Of a stretch of DNA of 64,000 nt, positions 22,545-35,748 are shown piece by piece; within the stretch, counting starts at the first letter, position 1; each line of letters begins with the position of its first letter. Under the pieces are notes generated by a model. That model saw nothing but the letters and a program-made list of their open reading frames with translations. It searched no databases and was not told where the DNA came from. Source of the DNA: Tyto alba. Its lineage: Eukaryota; Chordata; Aves; Strigiformes; Tytonidae. The stretch is taken from positions 14,878,752 through 14,942,751 of the forward strand of contig NW_024881301.1 in the NCBI RefSeq assembly GCF_018691265.1, written 5' to 3'. A program made the translations under genes and the position numbers.

Positions 22545-24556
22545 GTGCTGGGTTGACCCTGGCTGGAGGCCAGTTGCTCACCAAAACTGCTCTGTCACTC
22601 CCCTCTTCATCTGGACAGGGGACAGAAAATATAACAAAAGGCTTGTGGGTTGAGATAAGGACAGGGAGAGATGACTCAACAGTTACCATCTGTGCTGAGT
22701 TTCTGTGGTGATGTTTTTGGTAGCAAGGGAGGGGTCTACAGTGGTGGCCCCTATGAGAAGCTTCTTGAAAGCTCCCCCAGCTCCAAGTCAGACCCACCTC
22801 TGGCCAGGGATGAGCCAATCAGCTGCGCTTCTGTGACAATGTATTTAAGAAGGGGAAACTGAGAGGGGGTTGGGACTTGTGAGGAAGAGTTGGGAGAAGG
22901 ACGAACACCCAGGTCAGTGGAAGAAAGGAGAAGAGAGTGGGTGAGGTGCACCATAGCAGAGTGCTCCTATATCCCATGGTGAGACGGTGTGGCCACCCAC
23001 CCTGCCACACATGGAGGTCTGTGGTGGAGTAGAAGCTAACCTGAAGCCTGAGGAGGAACCCACATCAGAGCAGGTGTCTGTGCTTAAAGTAGGCTGGGAC
23101 TCAGGGGAGAAGCATCCCCCACTGTGGTGGTTTGGCGCTGGGAGGACTGCAATGCTCAGGGGTGACCCACACTGGAGCAGCTCAGGAATGGCTGCTGCCT
23201 GTGGGGAGGACTCACGCCAGAGAAGTTTCGTGGAGAACTGTCTCCTGTGAAATGGGAGCCACGTGGAGCAGGGAAGGAATGTGCAGTGTTCAACCCAGCT
23301 CCAGAGAAGGAAGGAGCAGCAAACTAACTGTAACCCCCATCCCCTGAGCCACTTGGGGAGGAGGTAGAGAGATCGGGAGCAGAGCTGAGCCCGGGAAGAA
23401 GGGAGGGGTAGGGGGAGGTGTTTTTGGATGTGGTTGGTGCTTCTCACTGTCCCCACCTTGTCTGTTAAATGTTTTCTTTTTTAGCATTTGAATTAAAATA
23501 ATGCTTTCTTTTTTTGTTCCCCTAATGAGTCTGTCTTTTGCCTCTAACCATAATGTATGACTCCTCGTGGTCCTTAGAAGGTTTCTTTGAGCCATTCCTG
23601 CTCCATATTCTTCCCGCTCCCCAAATCTGATGGGGGAAGGAGTGAGTGAGCAGCTGCGTGATGCTCAGTTGCCCTCTGGGCCTAAACCATGACAACATTG
23701 TGGGCAAAATAGACTTGACTTGGGAAAATTAATTTTATTTATTACAAATCAAATCAGAGTAGGGTAATGAGAACCAAATCCAACTCTTAAAATGCCTTTC
23801 CCCTACACCTCTCTTCTTCCCAGGCTCAACTTCACTCCCAATTTCTCTATTTCCTCCCTCTGAGCAGAGCAGAGGGATAAGGAATGGGGGTGGCTGTCAG
23901 CTTATCACCCATTGTCTTTGTGGCTTCTTCCTCACTCTTTTCCCCTGATCCAGTGTGGGGTTATTCCCATGGGAGACAGTCTTCTCTTAATCTCTCCAAT
24001 GTGGGTCCTTCCCATGGGCTGCAGTTCTTCACAAACTGCTCCAGTGTGAGTTGTTTCCATGTGTCCTTTCTACAGGGTGTAGTCCTTCAGGAACAGACTG
24101 CTCCAGCACGGGCTTCCCACGAGGTCACAGACTCCTTCAGGCATCCATCTGCCTCTGTGTGGGTTCCTCCACCGGCTGCAGGTGGATACCTGCTCCACCA
24201 TTAACCTCCATGGACTGCAGGGGCACAGCCTGCCTCACCGTGGTCTTCACCACGGGCTGCAGGGGAATCTCTGCTCTGGTGCCTGGAGCACCTCCTCCTC
24301 CTCCTTCTTCACTGACTTTGCTGTCTGCCGAGCTGATTCTCTCACGTATTCCCACTCCTCTCTCCTGGCTGCTGTTTTGCAGGTGTTTTTTTCCGCTTCT
24401 TAAATATGTTATCCCAGAGGCGCCACCACCATTACTAATGGCCTTGGCCTTGGCCAGTGGCGGGTCTGTCTCAGAGTCATCTGGCACTGGCTCTGTTGGA
24501 CATGGGGGAAGCTTCTGGCAGCTTCTCACAGAAGCCAACTCTGTAGCCCCCCTCTA
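22545..24556 (-). mobile_element. family A LTR on minus strand, split by a nested LTR
   Basis: The left part, 22545-22690, starts TGTGCTGGGTTGACCCTGG. The right part, 23695-24556, resumes with GGGCAAAATAGACTTGACTT and AATTTTATTTATTAC. Together they make about 1,008 bases, the length of a family A LTR. Minus-strand reading gives the family's TTTAAGAAG box near 24400, an AATAAA on the minus strand near 23735, and the GC-rich U3 motif near 24530 that matches 'gtgagaagct' in other copies. The 5'-most 40 or so bases of the LTR are missing at 24556, so that end is truncated and no target duplication can be tested. It is older than the insert it carries. Frames inside it (up to 168 codons) are not genes. 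Confidence 0.8.
22691..23694 (+). mobile_element. family A solo LTR nested inside an older LTR
   Basis: It starts TGTGCTGAGTTTCTGTGG and ends CTAAACCATGACA, 1,004 bases long. CCAAT (in GAGCCAATCAGC, about 22812), GTATTTAAG (about 22841) and ATTAAA (23492-23497) are in order. The flanks on both sides belong to one minus-strand LTR, which proves insertion into it. The flanking pentamers CCATC and ACATT agree at only three of five positions, so the duplication has decayed or the event was not simple. It has no internal retroviral sequence. Frames of up to 180 codons on either strand are LTR sequence. Confidence 0.85.
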
Positions 24557-27500
24557 ATAAGACCTTGATATGCAAACCCAATGCACAGTATCATCACCCA
24601 TGATTTATTTAGAGTTACAAGTTGAAATCCTTGGTGAAAAGTTTGCTTGGCTGACGTGGAGGGCATGTGTTGCCTACAGAGGGAGCTCACAGCTCTGCCA
24701 GAGCCCAAACACTGCACTGGTGGGCTGCAGGTAGGACCTTGGAGGGTATCCCTGGGGCAATCTCATGTACACATAGGAGTTGCAATATATTTTTCGTGTT
24801 TAATTCTTGTTTTAGCATTCTGTAACTTCTTTCTACACAAGCCATAATTAATTATACATTTCTATCCAATTGTTTTAATTCTGCCTGTTTTATATTAAAT
24901 AATTACTATAGAAAGTCTCTAGTTAGTTTTTTAACTTTTTGTTACCTTTTATTTTAAAGCTGAAGGTCTCATTCCCAGCTTTCAAAGAAGATGCAATACA
25001 ACCTTTCCAAAAGTTTAAAGGAGAATGGAGGAAAAGAATTAAATTTTCTTGTTTTCATTTTCTTTTAAACTTCTCTGAGCATGAAAAAGCCAAGCTTATT
25101 CAATAGACATCAAAGAGACATTTTTAAACAGACATGTGTTTGTCTTTGATAACTAAATGAAATTTGTGTTTGGAAGATAATGAATCACAGTGCAACAACC
25201 CCAGCAGTATGTTTAGTTAAAAGATGAAGATTAGCAAAATAGTTTGATGATGATGGATTATTTTTATCCTCCCTCCAGTCAGAAATCTGTGTCAGAGGAG
25301 AGTGGAGAGGGCTATCTAAGGAAAGCTACCTTCAGAGTCTGCATTTTCATCAGTCTTCCACAGTTCAATGCCAGTGTTGTCTTGTAGTCTATGTTGGAAG
25401 ACATTAGTTTGTTTTTAATAACCTGATTGAAATAGTAAATAACACAGATTTTCTGTAGAGCAAAATACCAGAACTTTATCTGAAGTTTTACTCAGCTTTC
25501 ATCCAGAAATTGCATCTGTGCAGCCACATATTGTTATGGTTTTATTCTCTCCTTTTGGACCCATTTGTTGTCTCACTAATACTGTTTCTTAAGTTACATA
25601 AGTAACTAGCTCACAGAGAGAATGAGCTTCCAGGCTGCATGAAGGTCGCATTCACTCAGGTCCTGTTCACTCAGGCTGTGCAAGTTCTACATTTGAACTA
25701 TTGTCATGTCTGTCTTACATTTAACTCAGTTCCATTCTTCTGTTTGTTTGAAGTAGTACAGAAAATCACAGCAAGAAATCTGCTGAAGTGTATTTACAAC
25801 ATATATTTCTTCAGTTCATTATAAAGCATTACATGCCAAATTCTGAAAAGATATATTGAAGAAATGAGTATTTGTATCACCTAGAATAAGAGATCAATTA
25901 TTTTTCCCAGCAATTATTTTTCCCAGCAATTGTTTCCCCCTCCCTTTTTTTTTGGCGTTTGCATTTCTGTACTGTGGAGGTACAATACATTTAATGAAAA
26001 CTCAGCCTAAAACTCAGTCCACTGTAGCCACCATATTTTTAAAAATGTATATCTGCTCCACAGCCTTTTTTTAAACATGCTATGATGGCTATTTTCAACT
26101 CCAGTAATAGCCTTATTAAAACCAAACAGGAATAGAATAAATGTAGGTTTTTCTATACAATTGCCACTGTTCAGCTGCCACTGGACACATCATTTCATTG
26201 GCAAACTGTTCAGAAATAGCACATCTGTCTACTCAGTCCTTGATATCTGCTATGAATGACAGTAAGGCTACCAATTAGCAACAGTTGACAACAGCTTTTC
26301 TGGGAGGAATCTGCTTTGACACCACTGACCTATTTCCCATAGGTCATAGAATAGCTTCTTTATTTTAAGGAGTTTCAGTCATTATTAATCTATGGTGGTT
26401 TCAGACCTAGATATGAATGTTGTTTCTTAAGTCACTGAAGTTTCCAAAATTAAGTTTGAGAAAGATTAAAGAACAGAGAAATTGAGACATATATCTACAC
26501 GTATGTAGGGTTTGCTGCTTGTTAGACATCTAAATTATTAGACATGACACTAAACATTTATTTCATTAAATTTGAATGAAAGTTAGAAACATTTAAAGTC
26601 AAAGGGAAGAATATACCCTTTTACTGTTAAAATCTATTGGGAAACATCTGTATTCAAAATGCTGTGAAAGAAAGTGCAGTACTTCCCATTCTCTCATAGT
26701 AGCAAAAATTGTAGAGATGGGAACTATTCTTCAAAAGCACCATCATGCATTAGAAGACTAGTGTATGGAAATATATTAAAAAAAAAAAATTCTTTACATT
26801 TCCCTAGAAGAAGGCTGCCAGAGTAGTTGGCCAAGAATAACAGAGAAGAAAAAAGCTTTTCCTGTTCTAAATGAATCTGGGTTTCACTTGGTATTTTCTG
26901 GGTGGAGGAAACTAGTAAGCTTTACATTTTCACATGTAAATACATTTGCTGTATTAGAAATAAAACCGTTTACTCAAAATCATTTCTCTGGACTGTTTCA
27001 CACTCTTCCTGAATGTGGAACCAAGCACCAAAAAAAATCATGTCTCAGTCTTACAACTCACTGCACGTGGCATATGCTCAAACAGTGGTAATTGCTGTCA
27101 GCTTGACAAATCACTAGGCGTTAAGACTTCCCAATAGTCTTTTAAATTACTAAAGATAAAATGTACAAAAATGTCATCCTACAGTACTGAGCACTTAAGA
27201 AACACCATGCTGGTGATATGCTTCTATGCTCAAGAAGGTAGATTTGACTGACGGACCCTCAATTCCCTTCTCTCCTTCCAGGTCATAGGAGAGCACTGGG
27301 ACAACCATTTCTTGACAGGGTGAGAGCAAATGCTTTAAAAACGACACCCCTCACAATCCTGCCCTGAGTTCAACAGGACTTTCTGCTGCTTTGGGGCCAT
27401 CTACCTGGCTCTTGCTGCAGTCTTGTTACCTCCTGTATTTGATGTCCCATCTGGATGTGGGTATAGTCTTCATGCATCGTGTTCTGAATTCCCTGGAGTG

Positions 27501-30500
27501 CAAGATCTCAGGGATGGGAGAGATCTTAGTTTACATTTGGGGGTGTTTGCATAGTTCTGAGATGTGTTAACATACTTTGCAGCCAACAAGGTTGTGCTGA
27601 TGCATCTTAGATTTGTGGGAATTAAATATTTTTACCTCTTAATTTGCTCAAAGCAAAACTTATTAAAACACTCTTTAGAAATAAAAGCAACATAATTTAA
27701 ATATTGAGGGCTGGAGACTTAAGGAGAGACACAATATCATGGCAGTTGCAATACAGGCTGAGGAGACAGTTATGCTTCTACAAATACCAAGTAAGTATGG
27801 AATTACATGGAAAAAGGAACACCTGAACATATTCTTTCCATGACTAAATTTGATTAAGGTAGTAAATGTGATTTTCTACCTTCTCACATGAATACCCTAA
27901 GTTCTGGAGTGTAGGGTATACTCCAAACACATCCACTTATGCCTTCTGCTCATTTCTTCCTTTAAAACGAGTTTATCTTCCCAAAGATTTCAAATAGCTA
28001 CAATTATACATATGCATACATGAAAATGAATTAAAATATATTTTTTTACTGCCCTGAATCCATTTTTTGTCAACTGTTTTGTCAATGTTTGCTGAAATTT
28101 TATTTAAATTCATAACTGGTTTTAACTACCCTGAGATAAATAGTTCTCTAGTTGTGAAAACTGTAGGTTCTGTAGCTTCAGTATTATAGCTTCCAGAATC
28201 AGATATACAAAGGCGCCTATTAGTAAGTTATAATTAATTCTTATTGCTGTATAATTTTACAAAAGGTAAATTAATTACTGGTATTAGTATACTTAATTTT
28301 AGATTATTATAGTATATTATTTTTCAGATGTAAAATTTTTGAAATTCACTCATCTAGTCGCTTAGAAATGTTCGGCAGTATATCTGTTTAGAAGTAGGAA
28401 TAATCTCCCTAGCGTTTTAGCTGTAGAGTGGTCTAACAGCACACCCACACCTGAGAGAATTTTGTGAGTGTGGGAATATTGCAAGACCCCTGAGTCATCT
28501 GGAGCATGTAAACATCTGAAATGTTATCAAAATTTCATCTGCTTCCTCCAATATCCCTCCTCTTGTGACTTCTTCATTTGCTGTACATCTAATTGCCTCT
28601 GTCTCGCTTGTTCCCCAAATCATTTTTGTTATCATTGTCACTGACTCCTTTACTGTCAGAAGCTTCCTTCTTTAGGGTATTCACTCATGGAAAGTCCATA
28701 TTCTGCCATGGGTAGGGTATATTTTGGTTAATGAGAGAAGGGAGAAGACTGTGATGAAGAGGTTCCATGTTTATACATAGCTGGATGCATATTCTCAAGC
28801 TAGGAGCAACTGAGTTTGCTGGCAGTTGCATTGGGATGTCACAGTTTTCTAGGATGTTTCTTCCACTGTTATGCACAAGTTAACACTAAAGGGACTCGTG
28901 CCAAATATGTTGTATTGACACTGAAATACATTCTGCATCTTACCCTCATCTCAGACTGCTTCAAAGTGCCACCTAAAAGTAATGTTCAGAGCTACCACTA
29001 ACTTCAGTTCCCCTAAACCACAGCTCATGTTTTTCATGTTTTTTTTTGAAAAAAGACCTATAGTGTGACCTATAGTTGCTGGATATTTTTAATTCAAGCA
29101 TTTTCTCACCTTTCCCTCAATGTATGTAAGCTAATTATATGATGTTATGTTTGAAAGACGCTTCTTTGGTCATATATATGTCCCTTTTTAAGACAAAACT
29201 TAGTATCTGAAGCATTTGGGAAGAATATAAAATAATTTGCTAACGTTTCTTGATTGATGCAGGAACCTTTTCCATTATTGAGCTTTTGAAGGAAATGTTA
29301 TTCGGGGTAAAGGAATAATGTATTAAGGAATTTAAAAGAAAAAGAACTTTTTTAATAAAAGGAACTGAGGATAATGAATGATTCAACATATGGTCTTGTG
29401 TCTAGAGCTTTGGCTTATTTGTGTGCATGCATGGAAATATGGAGAGCAACACTTATACTGAGGAGCTTTCAAGACTGCCTGGGGATGCTGACTCCACCCT
29501 TCTTCTGGCATCATCTTCATCTCCTTTAACAGATGATTAATGGCCAAAATAACTTTTCAGTAGATCTGGGGCATGGCTTCAGGAGAAGAAAAACATATTC
29601 AGAAAATACAGTGTTTAATCACACAAAGAAAAAAAAATAAATTTCTGCAAGCATGTATGTCTATTTCTCCAGGTCTTCGGTGGAAACTAGAAAGATCTTC
29701 AGCTTTCCTTCAGAGACAGAAAACTGGTAATCATGGTGCCCTTCTTGTCAGCAAGCTTTGTGCTCAGTAGCCTGAAAAAGTGATATGGGATTGCAGGAAA
29801 TCTCTATTTTGTTTCAAAATAAAAGAAAAAATAGATGTCTCTATTACCATTGTATTACCTTAAGAACAAAATTGTTGAACCCCTGTGCTGTCATGAAATT
29901 AAATTGAAGCTACCAAATTGCATTTGAACAAGAGTAATTTTGCAGTTCCTATGGTCAGGAGTTCTGGATCTCACATTGCACTTTTCTCTTAGTCACATCT
30001 TTACTGTTCTGAACATGTAAACAGACTCATTTTTAAAGAAGACATATGTGGTGATTTTTAAAAAATATTTCTTCTTCAGGGCTACACAGTATCATTTGCA
30101 CACTCTTACAAGTAGAGGTCAATGCAGAACAGCAGAATCTTTTTTTCTGGAAGTTTACAGAAAGAATAGTGACACTCTTGCCTTGAAACTAAGTAGTGAT
30201 TTTTTGGGGGTTCAATAGATTCAACCGCATCACAGGTGAACGTGGAAAGAAAAAGACATCACAGAGATGCCTTTTGCCATCACCAACCCTTTCATAGTTG
30301 GAGAAACATCCCCTCTGGAGATGTGCAGTGCAGTTGTGGCAAGGTGCCTGTCTACCAGCCTGTCCTCCCTCTACAGCTAAGGAACTGTCAGACTATGAAC
30401 ATCATGGGAAAAAAATGCAAGGATTAAGAAAAAAAGTGTCAGCATCACATGGTAATGATTTAGTACTTAATTTCTTGCCTATGTTTTTGACCTATAGAAA

Positions 30501-33424
30501 ACTGAATGTTGCTGTTCAAGCAGTGTATTGAAAACTGGGATTACCATTATCTGGTTCTACAGATTCCTGTACTTGTGCCAAGTTTAAAAGATATTTTGCA
30601 CAGATGTTGGCATATATGCATGTGGTGCTTACTGAAAGCCACAGTCTGAGCCTTTGATCATAGGATTTGTTGTATGCTGCACACTTGCTGAGCCTGCATG
30701 GAATCGTGCATGTTAGTATCAATGTTTGAAGACTTTAAAAAGAAGGAGAAAAAAATAATGTGTTTACATGATTTTTTTACTTTCTCCTCCCAGGGTCTAT
30801 GTTTCTGTCATGAAACATACTATGTGAATGGACATGCATAGTAACAAATAAATAGGAATGTATAGTAAGACAGATACACTTTACTGGCAATAACCTTAGG
30901 GAAACTGTTGTACGCTTTTCTTATGCCTTTTCTTCCCTTCTTTCTACTTGAGGATGCATTTATTCTGTACTTTCTGTAGTCTGATCATAAAGGGGTGACT
31001 AGTGCTTAGATGTCACATGATACAACTCTTGCCTTTACTTGATAAACTTTAATTATCTTTCTGGGGCTGTCATATCACCAATAAACTGTTCCATTTCCTT
31101 TTCCTGGAGTTTTTATTACCTATGCAATTGAAGTGCCTCTCATTATACCTGGGAAAACAGAATTTTGTCTCTGGACATCTTTATGATTTTTATAAATTTC
31201 TTCTGCTCAGGCCTCCACAGACTGCACAGGATTTGTATTCAGTGTAAGTTATGAAGGATGGTTACAGGAAAACCTAGAGAAGGTAGAAAATGCCTTGTAG
31301 AGCATTCTAAGTAAGGGGAAATATACATCAGTTTCTAAAGAAATTCCCTACTACAAGAAACATGAAAATGGTACTGAGTATACTCAAGAAAACAAGAAGA
31401 CAGACAGGGGTTGAGAATTGGAAAACAAAATATCTGAGAAGGTAGCAACATCACAGCTTTATTTTTCATTCAATTGCATGTCCCATTCCACCTCTCTGAG
31501 GAAGTACATCATTCTGGGTAGTAACAGTGAGTAAAAGACAGGGACAATGACAGAATTTCACTTCAGGACATGTTGACCATAACAAGAGTTGAGCTTATGG
31601 CTTCTTAGGAAAATACAGCAAAAATATTTGTAAAAACCTTGTTTTCACATTGCACGATTACCAAAGGAGGTAAAATCAGTAGTAGCTGTCCACTCAGACT
31701 CTTATCATGAACTGCTATGTCATAAACAAGATTCATCAGATGTATTCCAGCTGTTCATCTTATAAAACAAACCATTATTTCTGGGAAAACATAACCAGTG
31801 CCAGGTGAATGGTAATAAGTGCTCTGAAGGAAGCAATGAAAGGAATCACCACTGAGCGCTCTCATATGCAAGATGTCATATAATCCTTCCCACAGTATCA
31901 TTAGAAAATGTTTTAAAACTTGCTAGGCCTCCCATCCTTCTTACTGGTGCTAGAAGCTCTCCTGAAATCTCACCAGCTAGAAGTGGTGTGACTCCCAGCC
32001 TTAGTGTTGCCCTAAGCAGACTACAGCAGATGTTCGTGGGACGGAAACAGGTTTTGGATTATGTAGGTGCTTTTTCTTGGTGACGGCAACTCAGCCAGCT
32101 CCTTTTCATTTATTGTTAACAATTGTATGTACTCAATGTCTTCATTTTGGTAAGTGAAAAAGAGTTTAGCACCCCCTTATAAAATATGCTTGGAACCTGA
32201 CCCAGTAGACCCTGCGTATACCTTCCAGTGTGATTTACAGGGGAGCCTGAATGAGCCAGCCAGCCTGCTGTGCTCCTGCTGTGCCTCCTCCCACCCCAGG
32301 TGTGCTCTACTTCCTATAAACATTTTGAAGTTATTTTTTCTGACATCCCATGCTAAAATATTTATTTTCAATGAAATGGTTTGGCAATGTTTCTGCAGAA
32401 CTGTTACACTAGCAGCTGCCTTATTGCAGCAACGTGTTTTGAGAGCTGAATTCAGTCACCAAATATTGACTGTCCTTATGTTCTCCTGTCCCTTGTTCCA
32501 GCTGGATTAATACTTTCCTGTTATTGATGCATCTTGAAGACATAACTGAAGTGTGCAGTCAGCCAGCAAATTAAAACAAACAGCGGAAATTACAGGAAAT
32601 AGATGTATTTGTGTGTTTATTTGAAGAGACACTTTCTTTCCCAACATAAATTTTATTCTAGAAAATGATACTACAGGCTTTCTGCGCTTCTTGCCATTTT
32701 TTATTGCTGTTTTCTGTTGGGAAATATTCCCTGGCTTATTGATATTTCCCACAGCCTTAATTTTTATCTAAAATTCCTTCTAATTAAACAATTTGATGTT
32801 GAAAAGTCTGAAGAGAAAAGAGTGACTGGATTTTTTTTTTCATTTCAGCTAGTCTGACATAACAGATGAAGGTTGAATCACTGGGAGGCCAAAAACCTCT
32901 TCAAAAAGAATAAGATATCAAGCCAGAAGAACTTTCAAGTGAGCAGGTACATAACTATAATGCCTGTTAAAAAAGTGAAGCAAAAAATTCATTAGAAGAG
33001 AGGTGGAAATACTCAGGCATCTCCTCTTCCCCAGGGCTACTGTCCAAAGATGAAGCAAAAATCCCATTCATTACTATGTTACACATGTTAGAATGACAGG
33101 AAGAGGGGGCTGAAGAAGTAAGTGGACTGTATTGGAGTGATGACTGCAATGAGGTACTGCATGCAGGAGGCAGGGAGACCATCCTGAACAGGAGGTGCAG
33201 TAGAATAGTTCCTATGTCTCTCTGTACTTCATATGACAGCTCTGTAACACAGCACACTGGTCTTACACTATTGAAGAGAACACCCAAAGCCATTAACCAG
33301 TCATCAAATATCTGAATACAATAGAAACAAAACAAAACTTCAAGTAGAATGTAGTATCATGAATGAGGTATCTGCAAAGTATTTGCATCCAAACAGGATA
33401 CATTCTTCACAAGATAATAAGTTC
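24557..33424. other. long non-genic stretch, no mobile element recognised
   Basis: Nearly 9 kb with no recognisable gene or classified repeat. Chance frames reach 118 codons (32154-32510, plus) and none has a motif. A 16-base tandem repeat lies at 25895-25939 and a possible micro-exon signal pair at 27282-27319. An AT-rich patch lies around 28220-28330. The scarcity of repeats here compared with 10-25 kb is notable, but conservation cannot be judged without an alignment. Confidence 0.55.
25895..25939. repeat. 16-bp tandem repeat, about 2.8 copies
   Basis: The unit CAATTATTTTTCCCAG occurs twice perfectly (25895-25910, 25911-25926), followed by a partial, mutated third copy. The perfect copies suggest a recent local duplication. 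Confidence 0.9.
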
Positions 33425-35520
33425 ATAAGAACATTCAGGATGGAAATGCTCTCTGGAAGTTTCCAGTCCAAAACACAGGGCTTTTTTAATTTAGGTCCTG
33501 AAAACCTCCACAGATGGACTGTCCAGTGTTCCCAGAAAACATGGGCCAATGCTTGTTTGTCCTTATAGTGAAAAAGTTCTTTATGTCCTGTCTGAACCTC
33601 ACTTCTTTCAAGTTATGCCTGTTGTCTATCATCTTCCTCCCATGCACTACTGAGAAGACTCTGGATCTACCAATTGCCTCTTCATAGAAGCTGAGGGGCT
33701 GCTGTGGAGTCCCCCCAAGGGCCATCCCTTCTCCAGGCTGAAGAAGCCAAATTTCCTCCCTGATAAGGCAAATGACCCAGCCTCTCTGCCATCTTGGTAG
33801 TCCTTTGTTGAATGTGCTCCTGTTTGTTGGTGTCTTTCTCATGTTGGAGGTGGGGCTAAACCGCACATGGTATAAAAGATGCAGTCTCATGAGTTCTGAG
33901 TAGAGGGGGATAGTCCCTTCCCTGTGAACTGCTGGCCATGCTCCTGCTCATGCAGCTGAGGATGCTGCTGGCCACCCTTGCCATGAGGGTACATGGCTTG
34001 TTCAGGCTCAGCTTGCTGCACACCAGGGTCTTTCCTGCAGGTCTGGCCTTCCCCAACCTGTCCACTCATAGCCTATGTGATTTCAGAAACTTGTCCATCC
34101 TAAGGTCAGGACTTGGAACTTGTTCCTGGTCACATGGTCTCTGTTGTTCCCTTCCTCCAGCCTGCCTAGGTCTCTAAATGCCAGCTCTGCCACTGAACAT
34201 ATTAACTGCTTCTCCCACCGAGCCTTTTTCCCCTGCCAGATTGGTGCTACCTGCAGTGTTGATGGCAGTGTGCTCCATTACCTTCTCCAGGTCATTAATA
34301 AATACGTTAAACAGGAAAGGTCCCATTTCAGGCCCCTGTGGTACTCCACAAGTTACTGAGTACTATCCATGGACCTCTACTTTCTGAAGCCAATTATCTA
34401 GCCAGTTTTTTACCCATCTTATTGTCCATCTATCCAGAATATAATTGTATACAAGATAGTTGTGGGTGACAGTGTTAAAAGCCATGCTGAATGCAAACTA
34501 AAAGGGACCCACTGAACATTGCCAGTTGGTCAGGTATGATTAGCCCTTGCCAATCTCTGCTGACTATTCCCAGTCACCACCTTCTCCACATGCACAGAAA
34601 TGTGCTGCAGGAGGATTCACTCCACAAATTATGTGAAACCATCAAGAAGTTATCCCCAACACCCATCAGAAATTCTTTGTTGGATCCCTCCTTGTTGACC
34701 TTCCAGGATCTGGCAGACCCTTGCAAGGACCAGGGTCTGTGGTGCAGAGGCTTCCATGAGTTGTTTAAAGTAGATATCACCAACTTTTTCAGATTGAGTT
34801 GTTTGTATTGGCCTCTCTGCTGACCCTGACCTGAAAGCTCTCACCCAGTCATGTCCATCATGTACAACACTGTATATCTAAGTTGTTCCTGCTCACAGAG
34901 GGCAATATCCTCCCTTGTGTCCTTTCCTTGATTGTCTTCCCTGGAGAGATTATGTAAATCATTTGTAGCACACTCCTGTGACAGTACACACAGCTCTAGC
35001 TTCTCCTGCTTGTTAGCCAGGATGCATGCATTTCTGTACATACACTAGGGGCTGGTTTTCCTTTGTCCACTTTTACCACTCCTGAGGTCTTTCTTGTTCC
35101 CATTGTACTTCATCCTCTGTTTTGACCCCTGTCTGCTGTTTCCTTTTTAGCTTTGTCCCCCATCATTCCTGGTTTAAATATCTCTTGAACAGGTTGTCCA
35201 GCCTGTTGGCAAAGATTCCCTTGTTCCGCTTTGTCTCTTCCTAGCAGTGCTCCATCTTCAGAGAGGATTCAATGACTGTAAAAGTGAACTCCCTGATGTT
35301 GACACCTCCTGTGTGAGGAGTGCTGACCTGCAGAACTGCATCCTCCCTCAGATTGCTCTGGGTTGAAGTAGATGTCCCTGTGGGTGGGCCCTGTGGGGCA
35401 TCACCACCATGGTAGTGGACCTTCATGACCTTCACACGTTTCTAGTCCTCTTCTGTGCATCTGTTTGCACATGCTGCTGTTCCTGTCTGCTTTGTTCACC
35501 AGCAGAGGTCTTGCATGTGT
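33425..35520 (-). pseudogene. long decayed CR1 LINE (ORF1 to 3' end)
   Basis: Read 5' to 3' on the minus strand, about 35520-34850 resembles the CR1 ORF1/5' region. Next, 34844-34600 holds an endonuclease-domain remnant with a GVGDNFLMVSHNL block. From there the sequence jumps to reverse transcriptase, with a large internal deletion. The RT part (34500-34180) has FAFSMAFNTV, RWVKNWLDN, a stop, CGVPQGP and FLFNVFINDLE. The catalytic YxDD segment is replaced by a GSTN-type sequence, so it is inactive. The C-terminal part at 33890-33490 has GLPRWQRGW and NFFTIRTNKHW blocks. The 3' end at 33485-33425 keeps a 'ggactggaaacttccagag' CR1-type terminus with a degraded ATTCT-like tail. It has stops and shifts throughout. 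The 5' limit is uncertain. Confidence 0.75.
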
Positions 35521-35748
35521 GTGAATACAGCTCTATAATTCAATTATTTGTGGATAGGCTATCATCAGTAATTTCCAATTAAGTTTGATTTAGCTTAAAG
35601 TTCAACAATTACATCTCTCTGTTTTTGCTTTGGTCATGTGCTTAATTTTAAAATATTGGTGATTAGAGTAATGAGTAGTATTAGGTCCACATTTCTAGGG
35701 GAAGAATAACTCTCTCAATATGCATCTATTGATTGCCAAAATACATGC
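35521..35748. other. short non-genic gap
   Basis: AT-rich DNA between the CR1 and the probable LTR. Nothing was recognised. Confidence 0.5.

Noticed and set aside
22914..23456. 180-codon minus-strand frame
   Set aside because: It is antisense inside the nested solo LTR.
24051..24557. 168-codon plus-strand frame, Ser/Cys/Pro rich
   Set aside because: It lies wholly inside the minus-strand family A LTR. Similar frames appear in the other copies as a by-product of their GC-rich sequence.
32154..32510. 118-codon plus-strand frame
   Set aside because: It has no domain, signal or splice context, and starts in AT-rich DNA. A chance frame of this length is expected in 64 kb.
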